64,000 nucleotides of DNA from Variovorax sp. V93 (GTDB lineage Bacteria; Pseudomonadota; Gammaproteobacteria; Burkholderiales; Burkholderiaceae_C): the NCBI RefSeq assembly GCF_041154485.1, contig NZ_AP028669.1, forward strand, positions 3,658,001 to 3,722,000, read 5' to 3'. The notes under the pieces are model-generated. The model was not told the origin of the DNA and ran no database searches. It saw nothing but the letters and a program-made list of their open reading frames with translations. How positions within the stretch are numbered: position 1 is the stretch's first letter; each line of letters starts with the position of its first letter. This document shows positions 16,923 to 26,409 of this stretch, in pieces. Made by a program: the position numbers and the translations under genes.

Positions 16923-19202
16923 TCAGTCGGTCTTCGGGGAGCGCATCAGCCGCAATCCGTTGGCCACCACCAGCAGGCTCGCGCCCATGTCGGCGAACAC
17001 GGCCATCCACATGGTGGCGCTGCCGAACACCGCGAGCACGAAGAACACGGCCTTGATGCCGAGCGCCAGCGTGATGTTCTGCCACAGCACCGCATGCGTG
17101 CGGCGCGAGAGGCGGATGGTTTCGGGCAGGCGCCGCAGGTCGTCGTTCATGATGACCACGTCGGCCGCCTCCATGGCAGTGTCGGTGCCGGCGCCGCCCA
17201 TCGCAAAGCCGATGTCGGCCTGCGCGAGCGCGGGTGCATCGTTGATGCCGTCGCCCGCCATGCCGGCCATGCCGTGGCGCTGCTGCAGCGCCTTGATGGC
17301 CTCGAGCTTCTCCTCGGGCAGCAGATTGCCGCGCACGTCGTCGATGCCCGCGTGCATGCCGATCGCCCTGGCCGTGGCGGCGTTGTCGCCGGTCAGCATC
17401 ACGGGCGTGACGCCCAGCGCGCGCAGCTCGGCCATGGCCGCCTGCGAGGAGGGCCTGATGGTGTCGGCCACCGCGAACAGCGCCAGCACGGCCTGGCCGG
17501 AGGCCAGCAGCGTGACGGTGCGCCCCGCTTCCTCGTGCTGCTTCAGCTCGGCTTCGAGCGCGGGGCTGCACAGCCCCTGCTCTTCGATCAGGCGGTGGTT
17601 GCCCAGCACATAGCTGCGGCCTTCGTGCGTGGCCTGCACGCCGCGTCCGGGCAAGGCGGTGAAATCGCCGACCGGCTGGTGCTCGCGATCCAGGCCTTCG
17701 GCAATGGCCTTCGACACCGGATGGTCGGAGCGGCCCGCGATGCTCGCGGCAATCGCAAAGACCGCAGCTTCATCCGATGCGCGGTCGAGCAGGCGCGATG
17801 CGACCAGCTTGGGCTTGCCTTCGGTGATGGTGCCCGTCTTGTCGAGCGCCACGGCCTTGAGCCTGCGCGCCTCTTCGAGGTAGGTGCCGCCCTTGATCAG
17901 GATGCCGCGCCGCGCGGCCGAAGCCAGCGCGCTCACCACCGTGACGGGTGTCGAGATGACGAGTGCGCACGGGCACGCGATGACCAGCAGCACCAGCGCC
18001 TTGTAAATGGCCTCGGTCCAGCTCCAGCCCATGAGCCAGGGCGTGAGTAGCGCAACGGCAACGGCCAGCACGAAGACCGCGGGCGTGTAGACGGCCGCGA
18101 ACCGGTCGACGAAGCGCTGCGTGGGCGCGCGCGTGCCCTGGGCCTCTTCGACCGCATGGATGATGCGGGCGAGCGTGGTGTTGGCCGCCACCGCGGTCAC
18201 GCGGAATTCGAGTGCGGCCGTCTGGTTGATGGTGCCCGCGAACACCGGATCTCCCACCGTCTTGTCGACCGGGATGCTCTCGCCCGTGACCGGCGCCTGG
18301 TCGATGGCGCTCGCGCCCTCGGTCACCACGCCGTCCAGCGGCACGCGTTCGCCGGGCCGGATGCGCACCACGGCATCGAGCGCCACCGCATCGGCCTTGG
18401 CCGTCTTCCAGCTGCCGTCGGACTGCCTGACCTCGGCCAGCTCGGGCGCCAGCGCCAGCAGGCCCTGGATGGCGTTGCGGGCGCGGTCGACGGCGCGCGC
18501 CTCGATCAGTTCGGCAATGGCATAGAGCGCCATCACCATCGCGGCCTCGGGCCAGTGCCCGATCAGGAAAGCGCCCGTGACCGCCGCGGCCATCAGCGCG
18601 TTGATGTTCAGGCGCCCGCGCAGCAGCGCGGCAAAGCCCTTCTTGTAGGTGTCGAGGCCGGCCAGCGCGATGGCTGCGAGCGCGAGCCCCATCTCCGCCG
18701 CCATGAACCCGGCGCCCTCCAGTGCGAGGAAGGACACCGCCTCGGCCGCGATGGCCAGCGCCAGCGCGGCAATGAGGCGCACGAGGCCGCTGCCCATGCC
18801 CGCGATGCCTGCGGGAGCGGCGGCGGCCTGCGCGCCGGCAGCCGGGCTGCCTGCCGCATCGTTCAGCGGTTCGGGCTTGAAGCCGGCCTTGCGGATGGCG
18901 TCGAGTGCGCCGGACAAGGCCCCGTCGTCGGCCGTGATGGCCATCGTGCGGTCGCCGAGCCGAAAGCGCAGCCCCCGCACACCCGCGATCGGTTCGAGCG
19001 CGCGCCGGATCTCGGACTCTTCGACCGCGCAGTCCATCGTGGGAATGCGGAAAAGCAAGGCGCCCTTCGGGATGTCGGCAGCAGGCATGGCGACGGCCGG
19101 CGAGCCGCAGGCCGGGTTGCCGCAGCAGGCCGTTTCGGGAGCGGCCTGCGCATGGGAGTGAGCATGCGGCGCCATCGATTTCAGGGCATTCTGGTTCGTC
19201 AT
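16923..19202 (-). CDS. cadA: P1B-type heavy-metal ATPase (CadA/ZntA/PbrA type)
   Basis: This is an ATP-driven exporter of Zn/Cd/Pb across the inner membrane, 759 residues from the start at 19202. The N-terminus is rich in metal ligands (HAHSHAQ, ACCGNPACGSP). One heavy-metal domain follows, with MDCAVEES in place of the classical CxxC. Core motifs are the CPC metal site in IACPCALVISTPV, the phosphorylated Asp in DKTGTITEGKP, MLTGDN, and GDGINDAPALAQADIGFAMG. An upstream ATG at 19256 is in frame but precedes the CadR-type promoter, so it was rejected. That promoter puts the transcript start almost on the 19202 ATG, which has no clear ribosome-binding site; the ATG at 19175 is the alternative. 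Confidence 0.92.
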   Translation of the reverse strand: MTNQNALKSMAPHAHSHAQAAPETACCGNPACGSPAVAMPAADIPKGALLFRIPTMDCAVEESEIRRALEPIAGVRGLRFRLGDRTMAITADDGALSGALDAIRKAGFKPEPLNDAAGSPAAGAQAAAAPAGIAGMGSGLVRLIAALALAIAAEAVSFLALEGAGFMAAEMGLALAAIALAGLDTYKKGFAALLRGRLNINALMAAAVTGAFLIGHWPEAAMVMALYAIAELIEARAVDRARNAIQGLLALAPELAEVRQSDGSWKTAKADAVALDAVVRIRPGERVPLDGVVTEGASAIDQAPVTGESIPVDKTVGDPVFAGTINQTAALEFRVTAVAANTTLARIIHAVEEAQGTRAPTQRFVDRFAAVYTPAVFVLAVAVALLTPWLMGWSWTEAIYKALVLLVIACPCALVISTPVTVVSALASAARRGILIKGGTYLEEARRLKAVALDKTGTITEGKPKLVASRLLDRASDEAAVFAIAASIAGRSDHPVSKAIAEGLDREHQPVGDFTALPGRGVQATHEGRSYVLGNHRLIEEQGLCSPALEAELKQHEEAGRTVTLLASGQAVLALFAVADTIRPSSQAAMAELRALGVTPVMLTGDNAATARAIGMHAGIDDVRGNLLPEEKLEAIKALQQRHGMAGMAGDGINDAPALAQADIGFAMGGAGTDTAMEAADVVIMNDDLRRLPETIRLSRRTHAVLWQNITLALGIKAVFFVLAVFGSATMWMAVFADMGASLLVVANGLRLMRSPKTD

Positions 19203-19209
19203 GAAGCCG

Positions 19210-19240
19210 ATTGGAAACCCTGAAGCAGGTGTAGAGTCAA
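19210..19240 (-). promoter_or_regulatory. CadR/PbrR-type promoter of the metal ATPase
   Basis: On the minus strand TTGACT (19235-19240) and TCCAAT (19210-19215) are separated by 19 bp. This overlong spacer is diagnostic of MerR-family activated promoters. The spacer holds an imperfect dyad, CTCTA...CAGGGT, close to the CadR/PbrR site consensus. Bound regulator plus metal would untwist the spacer and start transcription. Confidence 0.75.
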
Positions 19241-19273
19241 ACGACGATTCCTCCACTTCATTCTTGCCGCATC

Positions 19274-19747
19274 ATGAAAATCGGAGAACTGGCCAAGGCC
19301 GCGAACACGCCGGTCGAAACCATCCGGTACTACGAGCGCGAGCAGCTGCTGCCCGAGCCCGCGCGCACCGAGGGCAACTACCGCATCTACGACGACGAGC
19401 ATGCGCAGCGGCTGGGCTTCATCCGCCGCTGCCGTTCGCTGGACATGACGCTCGACGAGATCCGCAGCCTGCTGAGATTCCGCGACGCACCGCAGGAAGA
19501 CTGCGGCGAGGTCAACCAGCTGCTGGACGACCACATCGGCCACGTGGCCGCGCGCATCCGCGAGCTCAAGACGCTGGAGAAGCAGCTGAAGGCACTGCGC
19601 CAGCAATGCTGCGGCTCCGAATCGGCGCGCAACTGCGGCATCCTTCAGGAGCTGGACACGGCCGCACCCGCCACCGAGCCCTTCGGACAACACGCGGGGC
19701 ATGTGCATGGGCCGCTGCACAACGCGGCGGCGAAGCGTTCGGCTTGA
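19274..19747 (+). CDS. cadR: MerR-family metal-responsive activator (CadR/PbrR type)
   Basis: This 157-residue protein has the MerR winged helix at residues 1-70 (MKIGELAKAANTPVETIRYY), a dimerisation helix (about 80-120), and metal-binding cysteines: one in EDCGEVNQ and the others in QQCCGSESARNCGI. This three-Cys layout (Cys in the 70s plus a CxxxxxxxC loop) is that of CadR/PbrR sensors of Cd/Pb/Zn. The C-terminal tail has extra histidines (HAGHVHGPLH), as in CadR of Pseudomonas. It is divergent from the ATPase it should control. The gap between them contains the 19-bp-spaced promoter. Confidence 0.92.
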   Translation: MKIGELAKAANTPVETIRYYEREQLLPEPARTEGNYRIYDDEHAQRLGFIRRCRSLDMTLDEIRSLLRFRDAPQEDCGEVNQLLDDHIGHVAARIRELKTLEKQLKALRQQCCGSESARNCGILQELDTAAPATEPFGQHAGHVHGPLHNAAAKRSA

Positions 19748-19772
19748 GGAACAGGAGGGCCCTCCAGCCCGG

Positions 19773-20543
19773 TCACTTCCCGACCAGCTGCGTCAGCTTC
19801 TCCGCCTCGAAGCTCTCGTCGCGCGCCGCGTCGCAGGGCACGCAGTCCTTGGTGCCTGGCTGCGACGACAGCTTCTCGATGGCCTGCCACAGCAGCGCGA
19901 TCTGGTGTTCCTGGCTCGCGGCACTGTCGATCAGCCCGCGCATCGCCAGGCTCAGCGGGTCGTCGTCCTGCGTGATGCCGTAGGCGGAGAACTTCTGCGG
20001 CGCGGCCACATCGGCGCTCTCGCCGGCCTTCGACGGGATGATGCGGGCGGGAATGCCCACCGCAGTCGCCCCTGCGGGCACCGGCTTGATGACCACCGCG
20101 TTGCTGCCGATCTTGGCGCCGTCGCCGACGACGAAACCGCCCAGCACCTTGGCCCCCGCGCTCACCACCACGTTGCGCCCCAGCGTCGGATGCCGCTTGG
20201 TGCCCTTGTAGAGCGAGGTGCCGCCCAGCGTCACGCCCTGGTAGATGGTGCAGCCGTCGCCGATCTCGGCGGTCTCGCCCACCACCACGCCCATCGCATG
20301 GTCGAAGAACACCCGTTCGCCGATCTTGGCGGCCGGGTGGATCTCGATGCCCGTGAGCCCGCGCGCCACGTGCGCGATGAAGCGGGCCGGCCACTTGAAA
20401 CCGTGCGTCCAACAGGCATGCGCCCAGCGGTGCAGCACCACGGCATGGAAGCCGGGATAGACCGTGATCACTTCCCAGGCGCTGCGCGCGGCCGGGTCGC
20501 GTTCGAGGATGCACCGGATGTCGGCGCGCAGTCGAGAGAACAT
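19773..20543 (-). CDS. cysE: Serine O-acetyltransferase CysE
   Basis: This enzyme acetylates L-serine with acetyl-CoA as the first step of cysteine synthesis. In its 256 residues the N-terminal helical domain is short, and a left-handed beta-helix covers about residues 65-190, with hexapeptide repeats and catalytic pieces [40 protein letters not shown] and [18 protein letters not shown]. The C-terminal tail is longer than the catalytic core needs and has a CVPC pair. The ATG is preceded by AAGG. It is convergent with cadR and downstream of trmJ, but has its own promoter. Confidence 0.95.
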   Translation of the reverse strand: MFSRLRADIRCILERDPAARSAWEVITVYPGFHAVVLHRWAHACWTHGFKWPARFIAHVARGLTGIEIHPAAKIGERVFFDHAMGVVVGETAEIGDGCTIYQGVTLGGTSLYKGTKRHPTLGRNVVVSAGAKVLGGFVVGDGAKIGSNAVVIKPVPAGATAVGIPARIIPSKAGESADVAAPQKFSAYGITQDDDPLSLAMRGLIDSAASQEHQIALLWQAIEKLSSQPGTKDCVPCDAARDESFEAEKLTQLVGK

Positions 20544-20557
20544 CGCTGCCTTTTGTC

Positions 20558-20587
20558 GTTATATCGATATGGGGAGGGCAGTCTAAA
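20558..20587 (-). promoter_or_regulatory. Probable cysE promoter with 10-bp palindrome
   Basis: On the minus strand TTTAGA (20582-20587), an 18-bp spacer and TATAAC (20558-20563) lie just before cysE. The perfect palindrome ATATCGATAT (20561-20570) overlaps the -10 box in an AT-rich patch and may be a regulator site. Confidence 0.45.
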
Positions 20588-20620
20588 GCCCGGGTTCTTC
20601 GCGTACGAACGATGGGGGTT

Positions 20621-21352
20621 TTAGCCGTTGCGGGGCGTCCGGGCCGCATCGGCCATCGCCTTGGCGATGCCGCGCAGGATGTGGATTTCTTCCGGCGTGG
20701 GCTGGGCGCGGTTGAAAAGCTGCTGCAGCCGCGGCATCAGCTTCTTGGGCGCCGCCGGGTCCAGAAAGCCGATCTCCACCAGCGAACGCTCCCAGTGGTC
20801 GAGCATGCCGGCCACGGCCTTGGCATCGGCCGCCTCGATGGGCGCCGTGGCATCGCGCACCTCGTAACCGCCCAGGGCAAGCCGCCATTCGTAGGCCACC
20901 ACCTGGATCGCGGCCCCAAGGTTGAGCGAACCGAACTTCGGATCGGTCGGAATGCTCAGCGCCACGTTGCAGCGGTAGACATCCTCGTTGCGCATGCCGA
21001 AGCGCTCGGAGCCGAACAGGAAGGCCACGTGCTGCTCCCCCTGCTTCGCGAGCGGCTCCAGGTGCTCCCGGGGCGTGCGGGTGGGCGGTCCGAAGTCGCG
21101 CGGGATCATGGCGGTGGCGCACAGGTGGGTCACGCCGTCGAGCGCATCGTCGAGCGTCTCGACGATGCGGGCGTTGGTCAGCACGTCGAGGGCGCCGCTC
21201 GCGCGCTGGATGGTTTCCTCGCGCCGCAGCACGTTGGCCCATCGGGGCGCGACCAGCACCAGGTCGTCGAAACCCATGGTTTTCATGGCGCGGGCGGCGG
21301 CGCCCACATTGCCGGCGTGGCTGGTCTGGATCAGGATGAAACGGGTGCGCAT
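20621..21352 (-). CDS. trmJ: tRNA (cytidine/uridine-2'-O-)-methyltransferase TrmJ
   Basis: This SPOUT-class methyltransferase modifies the ribose of tRNA position 32. It has 243 residues, normal for TrmJ. Motifs are the opening [20 protein letters not shown] (asparagine and arginine of motif 1), [20 protein letters not shown] (motif 2) and [18 protein letters not shown] (motif 3, the knot that binds S-adenosylmethionine). The C-terminal helices (about 175-243) are typical of the long TrmJ form. It starts at 21352, divergent from suhB. TrmJ next to suhB and cysE is a common betaproteobacterial order. Confidence 0.94.
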   Translation of the reverse strand: MRTRFILIQTSHAGNVGAAARAMKTMGFDDLVLVAPRWANVLRREETIQRASGALDVLTNARIVETLDDALDGVTHLCATAMIPRDFGPPTRTPREHLEPLAKQGEQHVAFLFGSERFGMRNEDVYRCNVALSIPTDPKFGSLNLGAAIQVVAYEWRLALGGYEVRDATAPIEAADAKAVAGMLDHWERSLVEIGFLDPAAPKKLMPRLQQLFNRAQPTPEEIHILRGIAKAMADAARTPRNG

Positions 21353-21464
21353 GGCGGGTTGGGAGACACTAACGGGCGGAGCCGGTAAAATGCCCGATTC
21401 TCGCCGCCCGCATCGCCGGACCGCCTCCGGGGGACCTACCCCACCGTTCTTCTCACAATCCAGA

Positions 21465-22523
21465 ATGTCGTCCCCCAACCTGCATCCCATGCTCAATGTG
21501 GCCGTCAAGGCCGCACGCGCCGCCGGCGCCATCATCAACCGCGCCGCCCTCGACGTCGAGGCCGTGCGCATCTCGCAAAAGCAGGTCAACGACTTCGTCA
21601 CCGAAGTCGACCACGCCAGCGAGCAGGTCATCATCGAAACGCTGCTTGGCGCGTATCCGGGGCACGGCATCCTGGCCGAGGAATCGGGCACCCAGCATGG
21701 CGCCCAGGATTCCGAGTACGTCTGGATCATCGATCCGCTCGACGGCACCACCAACTTCATCCACGGCTTCCCGGTCTACTGCGTGTCCATCGCGCTCGCG
21801 GTGCGCGGCAAGATCGAGCAGGCGGTCATCTACGACCCGAGCCGCAACGACCTGTTCACCGCCACCAAGGGCCGCGGCGCCTACATGAACGAGCGCCGCA
21901 TCCGCGTGTCCAAGCGCACCCGGCTCAGCGAATGCCTGGTGTCCACGGGCTTTCCGTTCCGCAGCGGCGACAACTTCAAGCAGTACCTGGCCATCATGGC
22001 CGACATGATGCCCCGCATGGCGGGCCTGCGCCGCCCCGGCGCCGCGGCGCTCGACCTGGCCTACGTGGCGGCCGGCTTCACCGACGGCTTCTTCGAGACC
22101 GGCCTGAACCCCTGGGACGTGGCCGCGGGTTCGCTGCTGGTCACCGAAGCCGGCGGCCTGATCGGCAACTTCACGGGCGAGCCCGACTTCCTGGAACAGC
22201 GCGAATGCCTGGCCGGCGCACCGCGCATCTACGGCCAGCTGGTGCCGCTGCTCGCCAAGTACTCCAAGTTCGCGGGCATCGACGACAAGATGCGCGCCAG
22301 CGACCGCGTGCGCGCCGTGTCGGCCGCCGCGCGGCCCGGTGCCGACGAATCGGTCGACCTCTACGCCCGCAGCACCGTCACCGACCTGACGGCCGCGCCG
22401 CTCGACGGCGAGGCGCCCGCTCCCGCCGCCGCACCGGCCGCGCCCGTGCAGCGCAAGCTCACGCGCGTGCGCCGCGACGCGCCTGCAGGCGGCTCCTCCG
22501 AAGGCGACGCTTCCGCCAAGTGA
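21465..22523 (+). CDS. suhB: Inositol monophosphatase family protein SuhB with C-terminal extension
   Basis: This Mg-dependent phosphatase/NusA-associated protein has 352 residues. The catalytic core spans about residues 1-270, with metal ligands at Glu72-Glu73 (ILAEESG), [16 protein letters not shown] (Asp90, Asp93) and the late [15 protein letters not shown]. The remaining roughly 80 residues, absent from E. coli SuhB, are Ala/Pro-rich and then basic ([19 protein letters not shown]). SuhB also takes part in rRNA antitermination, so a basic tail could contact RNA, but that is speculation. The stop codon overlaps the next start as TGATG, coupling it to the FUSC gene. Confidence 0.93.
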   Translation: MSSPNLHPMLNVAVKAARAAGAIINRAALDVEAVRISQKQVNDFVTEVDHASEQVIIETLLGAYPGHGILAEESGTQHGAQDSEYVWIIDPLDGTTNFIHGFPVYCVSIALAVRGKIEQAVIYDPSRNDLFTATKGRGAYMNERRIRVSKRTRLSECLVSTGFPFRSGDNFKQYLAIMADMMPRMAGLRRPGAAALDLAYVAAGFTDGFFETGLNPWDVAAGSLLVTEAGGLIGNFTGEPDFLEQRECLAGAPRIYGQLVPLLAKYSKFAGIDDKMRASDRVRAVSAAARPGADESVDLYARSTVTDLTAAPLDGEAPAPAAAPAAPVQRKLTRVRRDAPAGGSSEGDASAK

Positions 22524-24763
22524 TGCAGGGGCCAGGTGCCGCCCTCCGGTTCCGTGCGGCGCTGCGCATTGCGCTGAGCCAGTACGTCGCCAGCGGCCTC
22601 ACGGTCGCGCTCGGCCTGCTCGTCATCTCGGCCGGCGTGCACCTGTGGCTCGGCGCCATCGCGGCCTCCACTGCCGCGGTGGGCGTGATCGTCACGGCCC
22701 CGCCCGACCTGCCCGGCCCGCGCCGCGGCAAGTTCTTCCAGATGCTGCCGGCCCCGCTGATCGGGCTGCCGCTGTTCTTCCTGGTGCAGTTGCTGCACGC
22801 CGCGCCGATCCGCCTGGGCCTGGTGCTGGTGCCCGCCACCTTCGTCGCCTTCCTGGCCATGGCATGGGGCAAGCGGGGCATTCCCATCGCCATTGCGGTG
22901 ATGTTCTCGATGATCTTCTCGATGGCCACGCCCGCACCCAGCGGCATGGCCGAGGCGCTCGAGCGCACCTGGCACTTCGGGCTGGGCGCCGGGCTCTACG
23001 TGATCTGGGCCACGCTCGCCAACCATGCGCTGAATTCGCGCTTCCGCGTGCAGTCGGTCTCGGACGTGCTGTATTCGCTGGCCGCGCTGATGCGCACCGA
23101 GGCCAGCCAGTTCACGCCGCGCGACGACACCAGCGACATCCGCGAAACCCCCGCGCCCCTGCTGGGCCGGCTGCTGCGCGAACAGGCCGCGCTGGCTGAC
23201 CAGCTGCAGGCCACGCGCGACATCGTGCTCGAATCGCCGCGCACGCCGCGCCGTCAGCGGCTCGCCGCCATGCTGGTGATCGTGCTCGAGATGCGCGACC
23301 AGCTGCTCGCGAGCGAGCTCGACCTGGACGCGCTCAAGAGCCATCCCGCGCATGCCCAGGCCCTCATCGAGATGCGCCGGGTGCTCGAGGAACTGGCCGA
23401 CGACACCACCGCACTCGGCGACGCGCTGCTGATGGGCCGCGAGCCCGAAGTGGTGGCCGACCGGCGGCCGCGGCTCGCGTCGATCCATCTCCCGGGCGAG
23501 GACCATGCGCCGAGCCACGGCCTGCCGGGCCCGAACGCCGCCATGCTCGCGCGCGGCCTGGCCAGCCGCATCGGCCACATCAACGACGAGGTGCTGCGCC
23601 TGTCGGCCATGGCGCGCGGCGATGCCGAGCCCAACCTTGCGGTGGTGCGCGCCAACTGGCAGATGTTCGTGAGCCCGACCGACTGGTCGCTGCGGCCCTT
23701 TCTCACGCTGTGGCGCTGGGACGCGCCGCCGCTGCGCCACGCCATTCGCGCGGCACTGGCCATTGCGGCCGGCTACGCCATTGCGGTGTCGCTGCCCTGG
23801 GGTTCGCACGACTACTGGATCCTGCTGACCATCGTGGTGGTGCTGCGCGGCAGCCTTTCGCAGACGCTGGAGCGGCGCAACAGCCGCGTCGCCGGTACGC
23901 TGCTGGGCAGCGTGCTCGCGGTGGGCCTGCTCTCGGCGCATCCGTCGCCGCTCGCGCTGCTGGTCATCCTCACGGTGGCGCAGGCCATCGCCCACAGCTT
24001 TGCGGTGCGGCGCTACCTGATCACGGCGGTGGCGGCCACCGTGCTGGGCCTGGTGCAGGCGCACATGCTCAACACCGGCGCCGCGCCCATCTTCGCGCTG
24101 TTCGAGCGCATTGCCGACACGCTGATCGGCGCCGCGCTGGCCTGGGGCTTCTGCTATGTGCTGCCCTCGTGGGAGCGCGGGCAGATTCCGGCGCTGGTGG
24201 CGCGCACGCTCACCGCGCAGGCGCGCCATGCGCGGCTGGCGCTCGGCCTGGGCCAGCTGCAGGCCATCGACAGCAGCCCCGAACTCGAATGGCGGCTCGC
24301 GCGCCGCGAGGCCTACGACAGCCTCTCGGCCCTGGTGCAGGCCACGCAGCGCTCGCTGTCGGAGCCGCGCGCGGTGCAGCCGCCACTGGAGCCGCTCGAA
24401 CACCTGCAGGCGCACAGCTACCAGTTGCTGGCGCAGCTCAGCGCCGTCAAGTCGATGCTGGTGCTGCGGCGCGACCGGCTCACGGCCGCCGAGATCGAAG
24501 GCCCGCTCGCGCGCACCGCGCAGCGCATCGAGGCCGCCATCGGCAGCGCGCCGACCACCGGTCCCTCGCTGCCCGAAAGCACCGGCTCCACCACCGTGGG
24601 CGGCCCGATTCCCCTGCCCGACCCGTTCGACAACGACATCAGCCCCTGGCTGCTGCGCCGGCTCGATCTGGCCACGGCACTTTCGACGCAGCTGCGCGAC
24701 GACGCGGCGCGCATTCTTCAACACCTGGACGAGACAACAGACGCAGCAACGACCCCCGCCTGA
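22523..24763 (+). CDS. FUSC/YccS-family inner-membrane protein (aromatic acid exporter-like)
   Basis: This 746-residue membrane protein has two similar halves. Each has a cluster of about five to six membrane segments (residues about 15-170 and 395-555), and each is followed by a soluble helical region. The second cluster carries the FUSC signature region RHAIRAALAIAAGYAIAVSL and DYWILLTIVVVLRGSLSQTL. The family includes AaeB and YccS, linked to export of aromatic acids and to fusaric-acid resistance; the substrate here is unknown. It is translationally coupled at both ends (TGATG with suhB and with mscS), which suggests one transcript. Confidence 0.9.
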   Translation: MQGPGAALRFRAALRIALSQYVASGLTVALGLLVISAGVHLWLGAIAASTAAVGVIVTAPPDLPGPRRGKFFQMLPAPLIGLPLFFLVQLLHAAPIRLGLVLVPATFVAFLAMAWGKRGIPIAIAVMFSMIFSMATPAPSGMAEALERTWHFGLGAGLYVIWATLANHALNSRFRVQSVSDVLYSLAALMRTEASQFTPRDDTSDIRETPAPLLGRLLREQAALADQLQATRDIVLESPRTPRRQRLAAMLVIVLEMRDQLLASELDLDALKSHPAHAQALIEMRRVLEELADDTTALGDALLMGREPEVVADRRPRLASIHLPGEDHAPSHGLPGPNAAMLARGLASRIGHINDEVLRLSAMARGDAEPNLAVVRANWQMFVSPTDWSLRPFLTLWRWDAPPLRHAIRAALAIAAGYAIAVSLPWGSHDYWILLTIVVVLRGSLSQTLERRNSRVAGTLLGSVLAVGLLSAHPSPLALLVILTVAQAIAHSFAVRRYLITAVAATVLGLVQAHMLNTGAAPIFALFERIADTLIGAALAWGFCYVLPSWERGQIPALVARTLTAQARHARLALGLGQLQAIDSSPELEWRLARREAYDSLSALVQATQRSLSEPRAVQPPLEPLEHLQAHSYQLLAQLSAVKSMLVLRRDRLTAAEIEGPLARTAQRIEAAIGSAPTTGPSLPESTGSTTVGGPIPLPDPFDNDISPWLLRRLDLATALSTQLRDDAARILQHLDETTDAATTPA

Positions 24764-25824
24764 TGACCCAAGAGATACTTGCCCACCCCTGGTTCGGCAC
24801 CTGGATTGCCGTTCTCGTCGCCGTCCCGCTCGCTCTTCTGGTCCACCGCATCGGCGGTCTCGTGCTGAAACGGATCACCCGCCCCGCGCCCGCGGTGCAC
24901 GCGATGGTGATCAACTGCAACGCACCGGCGCGGCTGGTACTGCCGCTGTTGGCGCTGCTGCTCATCTTCCAGGCGGCACCCGAGGACCTGCGCTTTCTCG
25001 GCAGCGTGCGGCATTTCAACGGCCTGCTGCTGATTGCCGCGACCACCTGGCTCGCGGTGAGGGCCATCAGCGGCTTTGCCGACGGCGTGCTCGCGCAGCA
25101 TCCGTCCGACATCGCCGACAACCTGCAGGCGCGCCGCGTGCTCACGCAGACGCGCGTACTGGCGCGCACGGCCATGTCGATGGTGCTGGTGGCCGGCGGC
25201 GCGATGATGCTCATGACCTTTCCGGGCGCGCGCCAGGTCGGCGCCAGCCTGCTGGCCTCCGCCGGCGTGATCGGCATCGTGGCCGGCCTGGCCGCCAAGC
25301 CGGTGTTCAGCAACCTGATTGCCGGGCTGCAGATTGCGCTGGCCCAGCCGATCCGCATCGACGACGTGCTGGTGGTCGAGGGCGAATGGGGCCGCGTCGA
25401 GGAGATCACGGGCACCTTCGTGGTGCTCAAGATCTGGGACGACCGGCGCCTGATCCTGCCGCTCAGCTACTTCATCGAGAAGCCGTTCCAGAACTGGACG
25501 CGCCATTCGGCTCAGCTGCTCGGCTCGGTCTTCATCTACGTGGACTACGGCATGCCGCTGGCGCCGCTGCGCGAAGCGGCCGAGCGCATCGTGAAGGCGG
25601 CGCCCGAATGGGACGGCCGCTTCTTCAACATGCGCGTCACCGATGCGACCGAGCGCAGCATGCAGGTTCGGGTGCTGTGCACCGCCGCCACCTCGGGCCT
25701 GGCCTTCGACCTGCGCTGCACCGTGCGCGAAGGCCTCCTCGACTTCATGCAGCGCGAGTACCCGCAGTTCCTGCCGAAGATGCGCATCGAGGCCGATCCG
25801 CTCCCGGGCGCGGCGGCGGCCTGA
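24763..25824 (+). CDS. mscS: Small-conductance mechanosensitive channel (MscS family)
   Basis: This 353-residue MscS-type channel relieves pressure during osmotic downshock. It has about four membrane segments, more than E. coli MscS (three). The pore helix region is LLASAGVIGIVAGLAAKPVFSNLIAG, followed by the family beta-domain opening IALAQPIRIDDVLVVEGEWGRVEEI and the conserved WDDRRLILPLSYF...NWTR. The C-terminal domain is short. The start overlaps the FUSC stop (TGATG). The coupling to an efflux-like FUSC protein suggests a shared envelope-stress role; that part is inference. Confidence 0.92.
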   Translation: MTQEILAHPWFGTWIAVLVAVPLALLVHRIGGLVLKRITRPAPAVHAMVINCNAPARLVLPLLALLLIFQAAPEDLRFLGSVRHFNGLLLIAATTWLAVRAISGFADGVLAQHPSDIADNLQARRVLTQTRVLARTAMSMVLVAGGAMMLMTFPGARQVGASLLASAGVIGIVAGLAAKPVFSNLIAGLQIALAQPIRIDDVLVVEGEWGRVEEITGTFVVLKIWDDRRLILPLSYFIEKPFQNWTRHSAQLLGSVFIYVDYGMPLAPLREAAERIVKAAPEWDGRFFNMRVTDATERSMQVRVLCTAATSGLAFDLRCTVREGLLDFMQREYPQFLPKMRIEADPLPGAAAA

Positions 25825-25843
25825 AGCAGCGCACCGCCGCACG

Positions 25844-26302
25844 TCATCCGGGCACGGCGCCCGCCGGCACCGCCACCGCGCGCGCCGGAATCGGCACCGA
25901 CATGACGATCGATGTGCGCGTCTCCCCCAGGTGGTTGATGCTGCTCACGAAGGCCTCGAGATGTTCGATGTCCCGGGCGACCACCTTCAGCACATAGGAG
26001 TCCTGCCCGGTGACGTGAAAGCACTCGAGCACCTCGCGCCGGCCATCGAGCAGCTTCAGCAGCCGGGCCTTGTCGGGCTGCGCGGTCGTGATGCCGATCA
26101 GCGCCGTCACCGTATAGCCCGCCTTGCGCGGCGGAACCACCGCGCGGTAGCCCTCGATCACGCCGGCCTCCTCGAGCCGCTTCACGCGCTCCGAGGTCGA
26201 GGGCACGGACAAGCCCACCTGCCGCGCCAGCGCCGTCAGCGAGGTGCGCGCGTCCTGCTGGAGCGCGTCGAGGATTTGCCAGTTCTTGGAGTCGATTTCC
26301 AT
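25844..26302 (-). CDS. Lrp/AsnC-family transcriptional regulator
   Basis: This 152-residue regulator has an N-terminal helix-turn-helix (residues 1-60; ILDALQQDARTSLTALARQVGLSVPSTSERVKRLEEAGVI) and a C-terminal RAM ligand-binding domain (about 65-145; ECFHVTGQDSYVLKV). Lrp-type proteins sense amino acids. It is divergent from a LysE-family exporter gene at 26410, the standard pairing in which the regulator activates export of an amino acid in excess. The ending AVAVPAGAVPG is a short low-complexity tail. Confidence 0.92.
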   Translation of the reverse strand: MEIDSKNWQILDALQQDARTSLTALARQVGLSVPSTSERVKRLEEAGVIEGYRAVVPPRKAGYTVTALIGITTAQPDKARLLKLLDGRREVLECFHVTGQDSYVLKVVARDIEHLEAFVSSINHLGETRTSIVMSVPIPARAVAVPAGAVPG

Positions 26303-26409
26303 GAATCTAAGGTGCAGTTGGGAATTTCACTTCCGATTTCAGGCTGGGCAGGCTGCACGCCTGAATTTCGCCATTCTCGCTATCCAGCCTGCGCCGAACA
26401 ATTGCAGGC

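Noticed and set aside
19203..19256. Upstream in-frame ATG for the metal ATPase
   Set aside because: It lies upstream of the CadR-type promoter, so it would not be on the message.
19754..19765. GGAGGGCCCTCC palindrome between cadR and cysE as a terminator
   Set aside because: It has no loop and no U-run, so a hairpin is unlikely; it may be chance.
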